A stretch of 64,000 nucleotides of DNA from Phaeobacter sp. B1627 (GTDB lineage Bacteria; Pseudomonadota; Alphaproteobacteria; Rhodobacterales; Rhodobacteraceae), in assembly GCF_006265095.1 (NCBI RefSeq), contig NZ_VCNK01000009.1, positions 1-64,000 on the forward strand. Reading direction: 5' to 3'. Below, piece by piece: positions 1-9,310 of the stretch. The translations under genes and the position numbers were made by a program. Position 1 is the stretch's first letter; every line of letters starts with the position of its first letter. Under the pieces are notes generated by a model. That model was not told the DNA's origin. It did not search any database and worked only from the letters and a program-made list of their open reading frames with translations.

Positions 1-154
1 AAAGTGGGAGCTCCGTTTCGGCAAAATCGTCAAGCTCTTCGGTACCGAGCCGTTCCTCGATTTCCGCCGCGGTCATCTCGCTCTTAGGAGCGTTTTCTTG
101 CGAACGATCAGATGTCGCGTCCTGCGCTTCGTTGGTTTTCTTGTCTTCAGCCAC
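1..154 (-). CDS. Partial N-terminus of a probable mitofilin-like (COG4223) membrane protein
   Basis: A leftward reading frame opens with GTG at 154 and runs off the left edge, so only about 51 residues are visible. They are hydrophilic and rich in Asp, Glu, Lys and Gln (starting VAEDKKTNEAQDA), as expected of a disordered cytoplasmic tail ahead of a membrane segment. A run of five G lies about 9 bases upstream as a ribosome binding site. It follows hemD by about 50 bases on the same strand. In Rhodobacterales the gene after hemD is usually a mitofilin-family protein followed by a HemY-N protein, and this is the main reason for the name. No domain is visible in the fragment itself. Confidence 0.55.
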   Translation of the reverse strand, partial: MAEDKKTNEAQDATSDRSQENAPKSEMTAAEIEERLGTEELDDFAETELPL

Positions 155-205
155 AGCGCCGTTCCCCCGATTCCCAAAACATACACAACCCAGCTAAAGT
201 TGACC

Positions 206-931
206 CTAGTCTTCGGATCGACCGGCCTCAACCCGCACAAAAGGTGCCGCGACATCAAGCAGCATCTCCGCCATTGCTTGTGCTGCAGGAGCTTTACTTA
301 CGTGTACTGCCTTACAATGCAAGCGCGGCATAGCTTCAACAACTGCATCACTCATCGCAATCAATGTTAATTGGGACATATCCTTGCAGACGCTTTGGAA
401 ATGCGCAGCTGTCCTTGGCGAAAACAGGGGGACGAACATGGGAAGTCCAGCGTTCATCGCCTCCTGTGCACGAAGGTTGAGTGGACCAAACACCTGCCGG
501 TAAATCACCAGATCGGTGCATTTCAGGCCCAGCGCGGACAAGCGAGCAGCCACGTCACCACGGGAAAATTCACCCCGTAGATGCAGAATACCCCCAGGGG
601 GCCGCCAAACGGCAAGTTGTTCGACCAGCGCATCGGCCTGATGGCCCGCGTATTCCGCATCCCAGCCAGAGCTTCGGGCGAATTCGGTCGTGCGCTCCCC
701 GACACAATAGGCTTTGGTGCGAATTTCCGTCTGGTTCGAGGCCACCCTCACCGCTTCACCAGAGGAGAAAATCACCGAAGAGATACCACTGAGGTCGACA
801 TTTCCGCCCGTGGGCACAATTTCAAGAAGAGGAGACTGCAGCACCGATATGCCCTGCAAGAATTGTGAGGGCAGCAGATTGAGAAACCGGGTATTTGCGT
901 CGCAGGGACGAGTCATCAACAGGGTTGGCAT
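206..931 (-). CDS. hemD: Uroporphyrinogen-III synthase
   Basis: Closes and rearranges hydroxymethylbilane to uroporphyrinogen III, the branch point to haem, sirohaem, cobalamin and bacteriochlorophyll; cytoplasmic. The 241-residue product begins MPTLLMTRP, the typical HemD opening, and its length is normal for the family. The family is poorly conserved, so the call rests on the N-terminus, overall length, and the divergent pairing with tsaD, which is common in Rhodobacterales. ATG at 931 is preferred over an upstream GTG at 943 because an AGGTGA site sits about 7 bases before it. The mitofilin-like gene follows downstream. Confidence 0.85.
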   Translation of the reverse strand: MPTLLMTRPCDANTRFLNLLPSQFLQGISVLQSPLLEIVPTGGNVDLSGISSVIFSSGEAVRVASNQTEIRTKAYCVGERTTEFARSSGWDAEYAGHQADALVEQLAVWRPPGGILHLRGEFSRGDVAARLSALGLKCTDLVIYRQVFGPLNLRAQEAMNAGLPMFVPLFSPRTAAHFQSVCKDMSQLTLIAMSDAVVEAMPRLHCKAVHVSKAPAAQAMAEMLLDVAAPFVRVEAGRSED

Positions 932-1017
932 GCTCGTTTTCACCTATGCGCTCCCGGGATTGTTTGCACCTCTTCTTGGTGGTAGCCCCCCACTACAAAG
1001 GATGCAACGGTAGCAAC

Positions 1018-2115
1018 ATGACGCAAACCCTCACGTTTCTTGGACTCGAAAGCAGCTGCGATGATACGGCGGCCGCGGTGGTGCGGCAACGCGACGGCGG
1101 ACCTGCTGAAATTCTCTCCTCGATTGTTTACGGTCAGACCGACCTGCACAGTTCTTTTGGTGGTGTGGTCCCGGAAATCGCAGCGCGGGCGCATGCCGAA
1201 AAACTCGATACCTGTGTGCGGGACGCTTTGACGCAAGCCCACCTGTCGCTGGACGATCTGGATGCCGTTGCGGTCACAGCCGGTCCCGGACTGATCGGAG
1301 GGGTGATGTCCGGAGTGATGTGTGCCAAGGGCATAGCCGCAGCCAGAAACCTGCCTCTGGTCGGGGTCAATCACCTCGCGGGTCACGCGCTCACGCCGCG
1401 ATTGACGGATGGAATTGACTATCCATATCTGATGCTTCTGGTCTCAGGCGGACATTGCCAGTTCCTGATCGCGCGGGGGCCGGAACTGTTCACCCGACTG
1501 GGCGGGACGATTGATGACGCACCGGGCGAAGCCTTTGACAAGACGGCGCGTCTTCTTGGGCTGCCGCAACCCGGCGGACCATCTGTACAGGCCGAAGCAG
1601 AGATGGGAGATCCCGACAGGTTTCGTTTCCCGCGACCTTTGCTCGACCGCCCTGACTGCAACCTTTCCTTTTCCGGTCTCAAAACCGCGCTGATGCGGAT
1701 GCGGGACCAAATCATCGAGACACAAGGCGGCCTGACACGCCGGGATCGCGCCGACCTTTGCGCCGGTTTCCAGGCCGCGATTGTCGAAACTCTGGTTAAA
1801 AAAACGCAACGTGCGCTGGACCTCTATCTGGCAGAGGCTCCGGGCCGGCCGACCTTGGCTGTCGCCGGTGGCGTGGCGGCCAACACTGAGATCCGCAAAG
1901 GGCTGATGCAGCTGTGCGCCACGTCGGGGACGGATTTCCTGGCGCCTCCGCTCGCCCTTTGCACCGACAACGCCGCGATGATCGCCTACGCTGGTCTGGA
2001 ACGGTTTCGGGCCGGGGCCCGCGATGGAATGGATCTTATTGCACGGCCCAGGTGGCCATTGGATAAAACAAGCCCCGCTCTGATCGGGAGTGGAAAGAAG
2101 GGCGCAAAAGCATGA
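1018..2115 (+). CDS. tsaD: tRNA N6-threonylcarbamoyladenosine transferase TsaD
   Basis: Transfers the threonylcarbamoyl group to A37 of ANN-decoding tRNAs (t6A), working with TsaB and TsaE. The 365-residue product starts [20 protein letters not shown], the Kae1/TsaD phosphate-loop region, and contains the HLAGH metal motif (His119 and His123). Further ASKHA features are ALMTVAG-like (here [11 protein letters not shown]) and a late [10 protein letters not shown] block. An open frame continues upstream to 895, but only the ATG at 1018 gives the family start. The partner tsaE is at 12.4 kb. Its stop overlaps the gpsA start by four bases (ATGA), so the two are translationally coupled. Confidence 0.97.
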   Translation: MTQTLTFLGLESSCDDTAAAVVRQRDGGPAEILSSIVYGQTDLHSSFGGVVPEIAARAHAEKLDTCVRDALTQAHLSLDDLDAVAVTAGPGLIGGVMSGVMCAKGIAAARNLPLVGVNHLAGHALTPRLTDGIDYPYLMLLVSGGHCQFLIARGPELFTRLGGTIDDAPGEAFDKTARLLGLPQPGGPSVQAEAEMGDPDRFRFPRPLLDRPDCNLSFSGLKTALMRMRDQIIETQGGLTRRDRADLCAGFQAAIVETLVKKTQRALDLYLAEAPGRPTLAVAGGVAANTEIRKGLMQLCATSGTDFLAPPLALCTDNAAMIAYAGLERFRAGARDGMDLIARPRWPLDKTSPALIGSGKKGAKA

Positions 2116-3074
2116 CTGTCGCGGTTCTGGGCGCCGGAGCATTTGGCACGGCGCTGGCGATTTCATTGGCGAGAAAAACGCCCGTGACGCTGTGGTGCCG
2201 AGACGAGGAACACGCCGGGGACATGCGTAAAACGCGCGAAAACCGCCGACGTCTGGCTGGCGCTCCATTTCCTGAACACCTGACAGTCACGTCTGATATC
2301 GCCGAGATCGGGGGCAATGCGACGCTCCTTCTCGCGGTCCCGATGCAGCAAATGCGCGGCTTTTTGCGAGCGCATCATCTTCGTTTCTGCCGCTCCCGGC
2401 TGGTTGCGTGCTGCAAAGGGATTGAGCTTGCGACGGGTTTGGGGCCGATCTCTGTCATTCAGGACACTGTTCCGGGCGCAACCGCTGCCTTGCTGACAGG
2501 GCCGAGCTTCGCAGCCGATATCGCAAGAGGCTTGCCAACGGCGCTCACTCTGGCCTGTGACGGTGACAGCAAGGGCTATGATCTGCAAAAGCAGCTCTCG
2601 ACTGACAATCTGCGCCTCTACCGCACGACTGATCTGATAGGTGCGGAAATCGGCGGGGCGCTGAAAAACGTCATCGCAATCGCCTGTGGCGCGGTGATCG
2701 GCGCCAAACTCGGGGACAGCGCCCGCGCAGCTCTGATGACGCGGGGCTATGCGGAGATGCAGCGTCTGGCCCTGGCACGCGGCGCCAAGGCAGCAACACT
2801 GGCAGGTCTTTCAGGTTTCGGTGATCTCGCCCTGACATGCACCTCAGAGCAATCGCGAAACTTTCGTCTTGGCCTCAGCCTGGGTCAGGGCACCCCCTTT
2901 GATCCGAGCGTGACCGTGGAAGGTGCGGCAACGGCCAGGGCGACTGCGAAAGCCGCGTCGGCGATTGGATTGGAAATGCCGATCACGCAAACGGTAACCA
3001 ATTTGCTGGATCACAGGTTGACGATAGCCGACGCGGCGGATCAACTGCTTAAAAGGCCACTAAAAGAGGAATAA
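2112..3074 (+). CDS. gpsA: Glycerol-3-phosphate dehydrogenase [NAD(P)+]
   Basis: Reduces dihydroxyacetone phosphate to sn-glycerol-3-phosphate, the backbone for phospholipid synthesis; cytoplasmic. The product has 320 residues. The N-terminal Rossmann fold shows [10 protein letters not shown] at residues 6-15, then CCKGIE, LTGPSFA, and the catalytic-lysine block [13 protein letters not shown] near residue 185. The C-terminal all-alpha domain holds [12 protein letters not shown]. The start overlaps the tsaD stop. The order tsaD-gpsA-YciI-EVE is a recurrent alphaproteobacterial arrangement. Confidence 0.97.
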   Translation: MTVAVLGAGAFGTALAISLARKTPVTLWCRDEEHAGDMRKTRENRRRLAGAPFPEHLTVTSDIAEIGGNATLLLAVPMQQMRGFLRAHHLRFCRSRLVACCKGIELATGLGPISVIQDTVPGATAALLTGPSFAADIARGLPTALTLACDGDSKGYDLQKQLSTDNLRLYRTTDLIGAEIGGALKNVIAIACGAVIGAKLGDSARAALMTRGYAEMQRLALARGAKAATLAGLSGFGDLALTCTSEQSRNFRLGLSLGQGTPFDPSVTVEGAATARATAKAASAIGLEMPITQTVTNLLDHRLTIADAADQLLKRPLKEE

Positions 3075-3075
3075 A

Positions 3076-3348
3076 ATGCTCATAGCATTGATAGCGCGCG
3101 ATAAACCGGATCACCTTCAGACTCGTCTCGACAACAGGGCTGCGCATCTCGCCTACATTGATGACACGGGCGTGGTCGCACAGGCGGGTCCGCTTTTGGA
3201 TCAGGACGGCGAGATGGTTGGCTCGCTGGTCATCCTTGACGTGGAGGACATGACCGCCGGCGAGGCCTGGGCGGAACACGATCCCTACAACAAGGCTGGT
3301 CTGTTCGAAGCGGTGGAGCTCATCACCTGGAAAAAGGTCGTTGGCTGA
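3076..3348 (+). CDS. YciI-family (YCII-related) small protein
   Basis: A 90-residue single-domain protein of the YCII family, a ferredoxin-like fold related to dimeric alpha/beta-barrel proteins. It starts MLIALIARDKPDHL and has the family's central His-rich helix (RAAHLAYIDDTG) and the LVILDVED / WAEHDPYNKAGLF blocks. The late His-Asp pair (EHDPY) is the usual conserved dyad. One base separates it from gpsA, and its TGA overlaps the ATG of the EVE gene (TGATG), so it is part of the tsaD-gpsA transcript. Its biochemical role is unknown. Confidence 0.9.
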   Translation: MLIALIARDKPDHLQTRLDNRAAHLAYIDDTGVVAQAGPLLDQDGEMVGSLVILDVEDMTAGEAWAEHDPYNKAGLFEAVELITWKKVVG

Positions 3349-3770
3349 TGGCTTTCTGGCTGTTCAAATCCGAACCCAACACCTGGGGCTGGGATGATCA
3401 GGTAGCCAAAGGCGACGCGGGCGAGGAATGGGACGGCGTTCGCAACTATCAGGCCCGGAACTTCATGCGCGAAATGCAACTCGGAGATCGCGGGTTTTTC
3501 TACCACTCCCTGAAAGAGAAATCTGTCGTTGGGATCGTCGAAATATGTGCCACAGCCCATCCTGACAGCAAGACCGACGACCCGAGATGGGAATGCGTGG
3601 ATATCAAAGCCGTGCGGCCCTTTGCCAAGCCGGTGTCGCTGGACGAAATAAAGTCAAATCCGGCTCTGTCAGAGATGGTTCTGGTCAGGAACTCTCGTTT
3701 ATCCGTGCAACCTGTCTCTGACGCGGAGTGGCAGGAAGTCTGCAGGATGGGGCAAACCAAAGACGATTGA
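3348..3770 (+). CDS. EVE-domain protein (PUA-like)
   Basis: A 140-residue single EVE domain. The opening FWLFKSEPNTWGWDD, the EEWDGVRNYQARNFMREM block and the FFYHS motif are diagnostic of the family. EVE domains belong to the PUA superfamily, and their aromatic pocket is thought to bind modified bases in nucleic acids. The stand-alone bacterial form has no settled physiological role. It is the last gene of the tsaD-gpsA-YciI run. Linkage to a tRNA-modifying enzyme fits a nucleic-acid role but does not prove one. Confidence 0.93.
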   Translation: MAFWLFKSEPNTWGWDDQVAKGDAGEEWDGVRNYQARNFMREMQLGDRGFFYHSLKEKSVVGIVEICATAHPDSKTDDPRWECVDIKAVRPFAKPVSLDEIKSNPALSEMVLVRNSRLSVQPVSDAEWQEVCRMGQTKDD

Positions 3771-3822
3771 CGGTCGGCCACCACCTGTCCCACAGAGCTA
3801 CAAAACCTGTTTACCAATTATT

Positions 3823-3851
3823 ATGGGCCGCAAGGCATTGCCGCGGCCCAT
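3823..3851. other. Perfect 9-bp hairpin between convergent genes
   Basis: ATGGGCCGC at 3823-3831 pairs perfectly with GCGGCCCAT at 3843-3851, and an inner GGC/GCC can extend the stem past a two-A bulge. No T tract follows on either strand, so it is not a textbook intrinsic terminator. It lies in the 244-base gap between the convergent EVE and DUF2853 genes and could still block readthrough or protect an mRNA end. The rest of the gap (3771-4014) shows nothing recognisable. Confidence 0.5.
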
Positions 3852-4014
3852 ACTATCGGAACAGTCATTTTCACCAATCACACCCCAATCACCCAGAGTG
3901 GATTTCGGACAGTCTCGTCTCGCGAAACCGGGTATCGCTGTGATGTCACAAGACTTGGTCTTGCAGTCGAAGGTTAGATCAGCAGTGAGAATGCGTGATA
4001 GTTTGACCAAGAGG

Positions 4015-4356
4015 TTATCCGTAGATGGCTTCTTTGCCGAAATGCTTGGTCAGCATGTAATAGACAACCGCACGGTATTTGTTGCGCTCAGATTTACCGT
4101 AGGTTTCAATCACTTTTGAGATTGCGTCCATCAACTCCGGACCATCTTCGAGGCCCAGTTTCTTCACCAGGAAATTGTTTTTTACGGTTTCGAGTTCGCT
4201 CGGCTGGCTTGACGCGACCGTCGAGGCATCTGCGTTGTAAATTGCCGGTCCGCAACCGATTGTCACTTTCGTCAAGAGATCCAGATCCGGCTCCATGCCA
4301 CATTTGGTCTTCAGGTCTTCTGCATATTGCGCAATCAGCTCTTCACGCTTTCCCAT
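4015..4356 (-). CDS. DUF2853 family protein
   Basis: A 113-residue soluble protein of unknown function, common in marine alphaproteobacteria. It starts MGKREELIAQYAEDL and ends with YRAVVYYMLTKHFGKE. It is predicted to be mostly helical, with no signal peptide or membrane segment. ATG at 4356 is chosen because AGGAG sits 9 bases upstream; the frame is open further upstream without a better site. It is monocistronic, and the ahcY terminator lies just upstream of its promoter region. Confidence 0.85.
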   Translation of the reverse strand: MGKREELIAQYAEDLKTKCGMEPDLDLLTKVTIGCGPAIYNADASTVASSQPSELETVKNNFLVKKLGLEDGPELMDAISKVIETYGKSERNKYRAVVYYMLTKHFGKEAIYG

Positions 4357-4510
4357 AGTCGAATTCTCCTGTCGGCTCGGCAGCCATACTTCTGGTGTCA
4401 CATTATTGTGTTTCGAAGGTACGGTGATTTTTCTGACCAACAAAGGTTTTTTTCATCGAGATCTGCATCAGAAATGACGGCTCGGAGAGGCCAGCGCCTT
4501 CAGCGAGCAT

Positions 4511-4540
4511 GAAAAAACCCGACGCACTGGCCGGGTTCTT
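4511..4540 (-). terminator. Intrinsic terminator of ahcY
   Basis: Read leftward, the stem AACCCG / CGGGTT is separated by a 10-base loop and followed by a run of T, about 25 bases after the ahcY stop. This is a classic intrinsic terminator. Between it and the DUF2853 start (4357-4510) I see no further feature. Confidence 0.8.
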
Positions 4541-4563
4541 CCATTTGTAAACTGGAAAAGCGT

Positions 4564-5949
4564 TCAGTAGCGGTAGTGCTCTGGCTTGAAGGGACCTTCC
4601 GGCTTCACACCGATATAAGATGCCTGCTCGGAGGTCAGCTTGGTCAGTTTGGCCCCCACACGATCAAGATGCAGCGCCGCGACTTTTTCATCCAGATGCT
4701 TGGGCAGGATGTATACGTCGTTTTTGTATTCATCGCCTTTCGTCCACAGCTCCATCTGCGCCAAAACCTGGTTGGTAAAAGACGCCGACATGACAAAGGA
4801 AGGGTGGCCCGTCGCATTACCAAGGTTCAGAAGACGACCTTCGGAGAGCAGGATGATACGGTTGCCCGAGGGCATCTCGATCATGTCCACTTGTTCCTTG
4901 ATATTCGTCCACTTGTGGTTCTTCAGGCTCGCCACCTGAATTTCATTGTCGAAATGGCCGATATTGCCGACGATGGCCATATCCTTCATCTCGCGCATAT
5001 GCTCGATACGGATGATGTCCTTGTTACCGGTGGTCGTAATGAAGATATCCGCATCCAGCGCTTCTTCCAGCAGGACAACCTCAAAACCGTCCATGGCCGC
5101 CTGAAGCGCACAAATGGGGTCCGCCTCGGTAATTTTGACCCGGGCACCGGCACCGCGCAGGGAGGCCGCGGATCCTTTTCCCACATCACCGTAGCCGCAG
5201 ACGACTGCGACCTTGCCCGCCATCATGGTGTCGGTTGCGCGGCGGATGCCATCAACGAGGGATTCCTTGCAGCCGTATTTGTTGTCGAACTTCGATTTGG
5301 TCACACTATCGTTCACGTTGATCGCAGGGAACGGCAGCTGACCCTGCTTTACCAGATCATAAAGACGGTGGACGCCGGTGGTTGTTTCCTCGGAGACGCC
5401 CTTGATCTGATCACGCATCTTGGTGAACCAGCCCGGAGTTTGCTCCATGCGTTTCTTGATCTGCGCTTTGATGACCTCTTCTTCTTCAGAAGTCGGCACG
5501 GAAATAACATCTTCGCCCGCCTCGGCCCGCGCGCCAAGAAGTATATACAATGTCGCATCACCGCCATCGTCGAGGATCAGATTGGGTCCCTCGGGGAACT
5601 GGAAGGATTTATCAAGATAATCCCAATGCTCTTCCAGGCTCTGCCCCTTGATCGCAAAGACCGGGACACCGGTTTCCGCAATCGCCGCAGCAGCGTGGTC
5701 CTGAGTTGAGAAGATGTTGCAGGACGCCCAGCGCACGTCAGCACCCAGCGCAACAAGGGTCTCGATCAGAACAGCGGTCTGGATCGTCATGTGCAGCGAG
5801 CCGACGATGCGCGACCCCTTCAGCGGCTTGGCCTCCCCGTATTCGCTGCGCAGTGCCATCAGACCCGGCATTTCGGTTTCTGCGATGTCCAGCTCCTTGC
5901 GGCCATAGCCCGCCAGCGAGATGTCCTTGACGATATAGTCTACGGCCAT
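4564..5949 (-). CDS. ahcY: S-adenosyl-L-homocysteine hydrolase
   Basis: Reversibly hydrolyses SAH to adenosine and homocysteine, removing the product inhibitor of methyltransferases; cytoplasmic, NAD-dependent homotetramer. The 461-residue product starts [16 protein letters not shown] and shows the NAD-binding [10 protein letters not shown] motif, the [15 protein letters not shown] substrate block and the usual C-terminal [12 protein letters not shown]. It contains the roughly 40-residue insert typical of alphaproteobacterial and plant-type enzymes. ATG at 5949 is preferred over upstream in-frame codons because GGAG lies 6 bases before it. I found no SAH or SAM riboswitch pattern in the leader. 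Confidence 0.98.
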   Translation of the reverse strand: MAVDYIVKDISLAGYGRKELDIAETEMPGLMALRSEYGEAKPLKGSRIVGSLHMTIQTAVLIETLVALGADVRWASCNIFSTQDHAAAAIAETGVPVFAIKGQSLEEHWDYLDKSFQFPEGPNLILDDGGDATLYILLGARAEAGEDVISVPTSEEEEVIKAQIKKRMEQTPGWFTKMRDQIKGVSEETTTGVHRLYDLVKQGQLPFPAINVNDSVTKSKFDNKYGCKESLVDGIRRATDTMMAGKVAVVCGYGDVGKGSAASLRGAGARVKITEADPICALQAAMDGFEVVLLEEALDADIFITTTGNKDIIRIEHMREMKDMAIVGNIGHFDNEIQVASLKNHKWTNIKEQVDMIEMPSGNRIILLSEGRLLNLGNATGHPSFVMSASFTNQVLAQMELWTKGDEYKNDVYILPKHLDEKVAALHLDRVGAKLTKLTSEQASYIGVKPEGPFKPEHYRY

Positions 5950-6120
5950 TGTCTGCTCCGTTTGAGAAGTCCACAGGATATATTGACGCCGGAGGTAACA
6001 CTGCAAAAGTTGATAAGCAACGAAGATGGCACTGCCCGGCGAGCGCTTTTACGGTGCTGTCCATTTGCGTCGGCACACATCAGGCGCTAGCTAGGTAGAA
6101 AACCGCTCTACGGAATTCAT

Positions 6121-6717
6121 ATGCCCCCGAAACCTCCCCGCGCCTGGCAACGTATGTTGTCCGGACGCCGCCTCGACCTTCTGGATCCGACACCCGTTGA
6201 CATAGAGATCGAGGATATCGCCCATGGTTTGGCCTTTGTCGCGCGCTGGAATGGTCAGACTCATGGTGACTTCGCCTATTCCGTGGCCGAGCATTCCCTA
6301 TTGGTAGAGATCATTCATGGACGCATGAATCCAAAGGCACCGGTCAAGTGGAAGCTGGCCGCCCTGCTTCACGACGCGCCGGAATATGTCATCGGCGATA
6401 TGATTTCACCCGTTAAAGCAGCCGTTGGGTCGGGATATGGTGAGCTGGACGCGCGGTTGACGGCCGCCATTCATATTCGATTCGGCCTGCCCGCCACGCT
6501 CCCCAAGACCATCAAGGCCCAGATCAAGCGGGCAGATAAAATCTCTGCCTGGATGGAAGCGGTTCAGATCGCAGGATTTTCGGAAGCGGAAGCAACCAGG
6601 TTTTTCGGGCGCCCCGATAAAGCGCTGATTGAAGATCTGACGATCCGCCTGCGCCCACCGGTCGAGGTCCGGCGTGACCTGATCGCGCGGCACGAAGCCC
6701 TTCTGGCGCAGCTCTAG
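6121..6717 (+). CDS. HD-domain phosphohydrolase (YfbR-like)
   Basis: A 198-residue protein with the HD-superfamily metal-binding pattern: His in AEHSLLV, then LLHDAPEYVIGDM, and a late Asp in RADKISAWME. The layout resembles YfbR-type 5'-nucleotidases, but the substrate cannot be read from sequence. It is divergent from ahcY across a 171-base shared promoter region and overlaps the convergent GT61 gene by three bases, with complementary stops. Confidence 0.88.
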   Translation: MPPKPPRAWQRMLSGRRLDLLDPTPVDIEIEDIAHGLAFVARWNGQTHGDFAYSVAEHSLLVEIIHGRMNPKAPVKWKLAALLHDAPEYVIGDMISPVKAAVGSGYGELDARLTAAIHIRFGLPATLPKTIKAQIKRADKISAWMEAVQIAGFSEAEATRFFGRPDKALIEDLTIRLRPPVEVRRDLIARHEALLAQL

Positions 6718-7922
6718 GAGGGAGAACCGTCGGCTGCACGCCGGGCTTCTCGTGCGGCCCGACGCGCGCGTCTGGCCATTCGCCGCTCCCGGATCCGGTC
6801 TCTCTCAAACTCAGGCGACTCAACAAACCGGTCGCTTTTTATACCTTTGTCTTTCAGTATCTGCGCCCGGTCTTCTTCACTGAGGACCGGCCAGTCCTCG
6901 CCGCCAGAGATGAAGCCTCCGGCCCGGAGCTCCCTGCCAATGACGGAATGATTGAGTTCGCCGAAGCTCAGCCGACTGGAGCGCTGTTTGTCCACCGGCA
7001 CCCATTCCGTCCGCAATGCTCCAATGACCAAGGGATCACATCCACAGAAATGGCGGACATTGTCGGTCAGCAGCGTATGGGCGGTAGATTTTCGCCGCAG
7101 CACCATCGCGACACGCTGATCCGGCCGCCCGACCATTGCATAGAGATGCAGCGCCGATCCGTCCGCTGCGATCACCTTTTTTGCGGCTTTGTAGCGGGCG
7201 ATCTGTTCCGTCAGACTGTGGTTTTGCGGATGGAAGATCTCGTATCCCTCTTCGGATAGATGGTGCTCCAATTGCTCCTCACCCAGCAATCCGCCCTTTC
7301 CCAACCCCAACTTGGACCGGGAAATATAGATTTTATCCGGCCCGTCGGGCACCACATCACGGGCAAAGCGTGCGTGGACAGCATTGCGGTAACGGGGCGT
7401 GCCTTCGATGATCTCGCCCAGACCAAACCCCTGCCCCGGCACAACCAACTCTTCGACCCGGGCGGGATCGGCAGCGACGCGAATAGGCAAATCCCTGTGC
7501 ATGAGACCCAGGAATTCCGTCTGAAATCCCCGAACCTGATCACCAACCGCCGGACGTTTCGGAACGAACAGAACGCCATCTACAGGCCGATCCAGATGAT
7601 CGAGCGCCCAGAGCCGCGAGGTGCTCTCCACCAGGAAATGGCCGAAATGCGCCCATAGGACGCCTCCCCAAAGCCAACGGCCCGAGATCTCCCCGCTGAC
7701 AATATCAGGCATGGCGGGTTCAGTTGTGATGGGACGATGCCTGCGCCACAATGCGCCTTCTGGACAATATGTGCCATCCGCATGCAAAACGCCCGCCTCC
7801 TGCACCATGTCGCTTTCCACAGGCGGCACCACAATCGCGTCCTTCAGGGTCCGCAGTGTCTCCGACCAACCGCCTTTCGGGGATGGCAGCGTCAATGGAT
7901 CTAGATCACCGGGGCCAGCCAT
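6714..7922 (-). CDS. Glycosyltransferase family 61 (DUF563) protein
   Basis: A 402-residue protein with the GT61 layout: a WGGVLWAHFGHFLVEST block near residue 90, KIYISRSKLG near residue 200, then EGYEIFHPQNHSLTEQIARYKAAKKVIAADGSALH. The C-terminus is a long Arg-rich helix (RRMARRARRAARE). GT61 enzymes make surface polysaccharides or modify glycans, but the donor and acceptor here are unknown. It starts 9 bases after the regA stop on the same strand and may be cotranscribed with it, although it is an accessory gene rather than part of the redox regulon. Confidence 0.85.
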   Translation of the reverse strand: MAGPGDLDPLTLPSPKGGWSETLRTLKDAIVVPPVESDMVQEAGVLHADGTYCPEGALWRRHRPITTEPAMPDIVSGEISGRWLWGGVLWAHFGHFLVESTSRLWALDHLDRPVDGVLFVPKRPAVGDQVRGFQTEFLGLMHRDLPIRVAADPARVEELVVPGQGFGLGEIIEGTPRYRNAVHARFARDVVPDGPDKIYISRSKLGLGKGGLLGEEQLEHHLSEEGYEIFHPQNHSLTEQIARYKAAKKVIAADGSALHLYAMVGRPDQRVAMVLRRKSTAHTLLTDNVRHFCGCDPLVIGALRTEWVPVDKQRSSRLSFGELNHSVIGRELRAGGFISGGEDWPVLSEEDRAQILKDKGIKSDRFVESPEFERDRIRERRMARRARRAAREARRAADGSPS

Positions 7923-7931
7923 CCGTCAGCT

Positions 7932-8486
7932 CTACTTTGGGCTGCGCTTGGCGAGAATACGCTGCAGTGTGCGCCGGTGCATATTCAGTCTCCGCGCGGT
8001 TTCTGAAACATTGCGATCACATAGCTCGTAGACGCGCTGGATATGTTCCCACCGGACCCGATCAGCGCTCATCGGATTTTCCGGCGGCGGCGGCAGCGCA
8101 CCATCACCGGCCAGCAGCGCATTGGTGATATCGGTGGCATCTGCCGGCTTTGACAAATAGTCCGTGGCACCGATCTTGACCGCGGCCACCGCAGTTGCAA
8201 TCGCGCCATAGCCGGTCAGCACCACAACGCGGCTGTCGGGGCGTTTCTCACGAAGCACTTCAACCACATCAAGACCATTGCCGTCTTCCAGCCGCAGATC
8301 CACAACCGCGTAGGCCGGGGGACGAACGGTCGCTGCGGCCCGGCCCGCCGCCACGGAATCCGCAGTCTCGACCGCGAAACCACGCTTTTCCATCGCCTTC
8401 GCCAGGCGGCGCAGGAAAGGTTCGTCGTCATCGACCAGCAAAAGCGAGGGATCGGGTCCGATGTCGGGCAAATTTGCTTCGACCAT
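7932..8486 (-). CDS. regA: Global photosynthesis/respiration response regulator RegA (PrrA/ActR)
   Basis: The DNA-binding response regulator of the RegB/RegA redox system, which controls respiration, carbon and nitrogen fixation and, where present, photosynthesis genes. The product has 184 residues. The receiver domain (about 14-125) has acidic pocket VDDDE, phospho-acceptor Asp63 in AVVDLRLEDG and Lys in YLSKPAD. A Pro-rich linker (PPPPENP) leads to the Fis-type helix-turn-helix NVSETARRLNMHRRTLQRIL, the nearly invariant RegA signature. AAGGAA precedes the ATG. It lies downstream of senC on the leftward strand, and regB is divergent. Confidence 0.97.
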   Translation of the reverse strand: MVEANLPDIGPDPSLLLVDDDEPFLRRLAKAMEKRGFAVETADSVAAGRAAATVRPPAYAVVDLRLEDGNGLDVVEVLREKRPDSRVVVLTGYGAIATAVAAVKIGATDYLSKPADATDITNALLAGDGALPPPPENPMSADRVRWEHIQRVYELCDRNVSETARRLNMHRRTLQRILAKRSPK

Positions 8487-8567
8487 TCAAGTTCCTTCCA
8501 GCGGCGCGCGCTCTTGTTTGTCGAGGATATTAGGCTGTTAGCCTGAAACGTCAAACCACTGACACCA

Positions 8568-9191
8568 TCAGCTGTTATCGATGAAACAGGCGACCCTGTC
8601 TGCCATCTGTTCCGCCGTGACATCGCGCCGGAAGAAGTCGACGAATCCATGCTCGGGCAGGACCAGATAGGACATGGTTGTGTGGTCCACCAGATAGTAG
8701 TCCTCATCCCCGTCCTGCGCTTTGTAGTAGGTTTTATACGCTTGGCTTGCGGCCTTCACCTGTTCCGCAGACCCGGTGAGGCCGATCATCTTCTCGTGCA
8801 GATTGTAGGCAAAGTCGCCGACCACCTCGGGCGTATCCCGTTCAGGATCAATAGAAATAAAGACCGGCGTGGTGGAATAGCCACGTTCCGCCAGAACATC
8901 CACTGCCTCGGCATTCCGGCTGGTATCGAGCGGGCACACGTCCGGACAGAACGTGTAGCCGAAGTAGAGGATCGATGGTTCGGTGATCACATCCTTGTCA
9001 GTGACCGTCTCTCCTGCGGCGTTTATCAACTCAAACGGCCCGCCAATGCTATCGCTGCCGCCAGCGATTGCAGTGGTGCGACACTGCGCGAAAGCGTCGG
9101 CCGACCCGCCGCCCCGCAACGTCAAATACCAGACTCCACCCAGCAGTGCGGCGATACACACAAGGGCCAGAACGGCGAAATTTCGAACCAT
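8568..9191 (-). CDS. senC: SCO1/SenC/PrrC copper-binding thioredoxin-fold protein
   Basis: A membrane-anchored copper chaperone for cytochrome c oxidase maturation that also influences RegBA/PrrBA signalling in Rhodobacter. The product has 207 residues: an N-terminal transmembrane helix (FAVLALVCIAALLGGVWYL), then a periplasmic SCO domain with the CxxxC copper motif (FCPDVCPLD) and the distal His (DHTTMSYLV). The start at 9191 is chosen because GAGG lies about 9 bases upstream; two in-frame ATGs further up have poorer sites. It sits between regB and regA, the standard Rhodobacterales order. Confidence 0.94.
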   Translation of the reverse strand: MVRNFAVLALVCIAALLGGVWYLTLRGGGSADAFAQCRTTAIAGGSDSIGGPFELINAAGETVTDKDVITEPSILYFGYTFCPDVCPLDTSRNAEAVDVLAERGYSTTPVFISIDPERDTPEVVGDFAYNLHEKMIGLTGSAEQVKAASQAYKTYYKAQDGDEDYYLVDHTTMSYLVLPEHGFVDFFRRDVTAEQMADRVACFIDNS

Positions 9192-9310
9192 AGCTCGTAT
9201 CCTCATAGACATGGGGAGCATGCACTGGCACGGAGAATGTGCCGCAGTTGATCCCGGTTTATGCCAGACCTATCAAGAATTGTCGGCGATGCAACGGGAG
9301 CAAACGTCAC

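Noticed and set aside
206-943. Longer hemD starting at GTG 943
   Set aside because: The ATG at 931 has the better-placed AGGTGA and gives the typical MPTLL start.
4576-5709. A 377-codon open frame opposite ahcY
   Set aside because: It is a mirror of the ahcY codons, has low-complexity composition with no family features, and ahcY is unmistakable on the other strand.
5950-6120. A possible SAH or SAM riboswitch before ahcY
   Set aside because: I looked for the conserved SAH-element core and SAM-II-type pairing in the leader and found neither. Covariance-model searching would settle it.
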